A DNA stretch of 5,616 nt from Anaerolineae bacterium (GTDB taxonomy: Bacteria > Chloroflexota > Anaerolineae > Promineifilales > Promineifilaceae), in assembly GCA_014879345.1 (NCBI GenBank), contig JACSSI010000369.1:1-5616 (forward strand), given 5' to 3'. Of the stretch, positions 5,598 to 5,616 are shown piece after piece (the stretch's first letter is position 1; each line of letters starts with the position of its first letter). The notes under the pieces are model-generated. The model saw only the letters and a program-made list of their open reading frames with translations, ran no database searches and was not told the origin of the DNA. Made by a program: the position numbers and the translations under genes.

Positions 5598-5616
5598 AAT
5601 TGTCTCCAGGATTTAG

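Noticed and set aside
5608..5616. A minus-strand TAA (5613-5615) just before the kinase start as the stop of an upstream operon gene
   Set aside because: Only a few bases are visible before the window ends, so no reading frame can be assessed.

Overview
The window looks like ordinary chromosomal DNA of a free-living bacterium. Tentatively it is a Chloroflexota (Anaerolineae-like) genome. That guess rests on the style of the multi-domain signalling proteins and on a dense, dispersed AACGGCCGTT palindrome; there is no rRNA or other phylogenetic marker here. Most of the DNA is roughly 55-60% GC by hand-counting sample lines. The mscS-like gene is clearly poorer, near 40%.

Layout, left to right. 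Positions 1-87 are the 3' flank of the first gene and open with a 14-bp palindrome. Positions 88-1101 (minus) encode a fermentative NAD-dependent D-lactate dehydrogenase of the LdhA type. Positions 1102-1232 are a divergent intergenic region. Positions 1233-2084 (plus) encode a small MscS-type mechanosensitive channel, whose stop codon lies inside a perfect 18-bp stem built of heptad repeats (2080-2121). This hairpin separates it from the convergent signalling genes. Positions 2129-3340 (minus) encode a response-regulator-like protein with an N-terminal sigma-region-4-like helix-turn-helix, a degenerate histidine-kinase-type ATPase-like middle and a C-terminal receiver. Positions 3420-5597 (minus) encode a six-TM hybrid sensor histidine kinase with two C-terminal receivers.

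The kinase and the regulator are transcribed in the same direction, kinase first, and probably form one two-component operon. The gap between them is almost entirely a tandem and inverted repeat of a CGCGGAGAA-type nonamer (3355-3419). The kinase's receivers are degenerate in complementary ways: the first has lost the phospho-acceptor Asp but keeps the Lys, and the second has the Asp but has lost the Lys. The only receiver in the operon with all the usual active-site residues is that of the separate regulator, which is therefore the most likely phosphorylation output.

The strongest unexplained signal is the AACGGCCGTT decamer. It has six exact copies and one 9/10 copy in 5.6 kb, most of them inside genes and read in one preferred frame (Thr-Ala-Val). 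It behaves like a highly iterated palindrome analogous to cyanobacterial HIP1. I saw no mobile element, tRNA, rRNA or CRISPR array.
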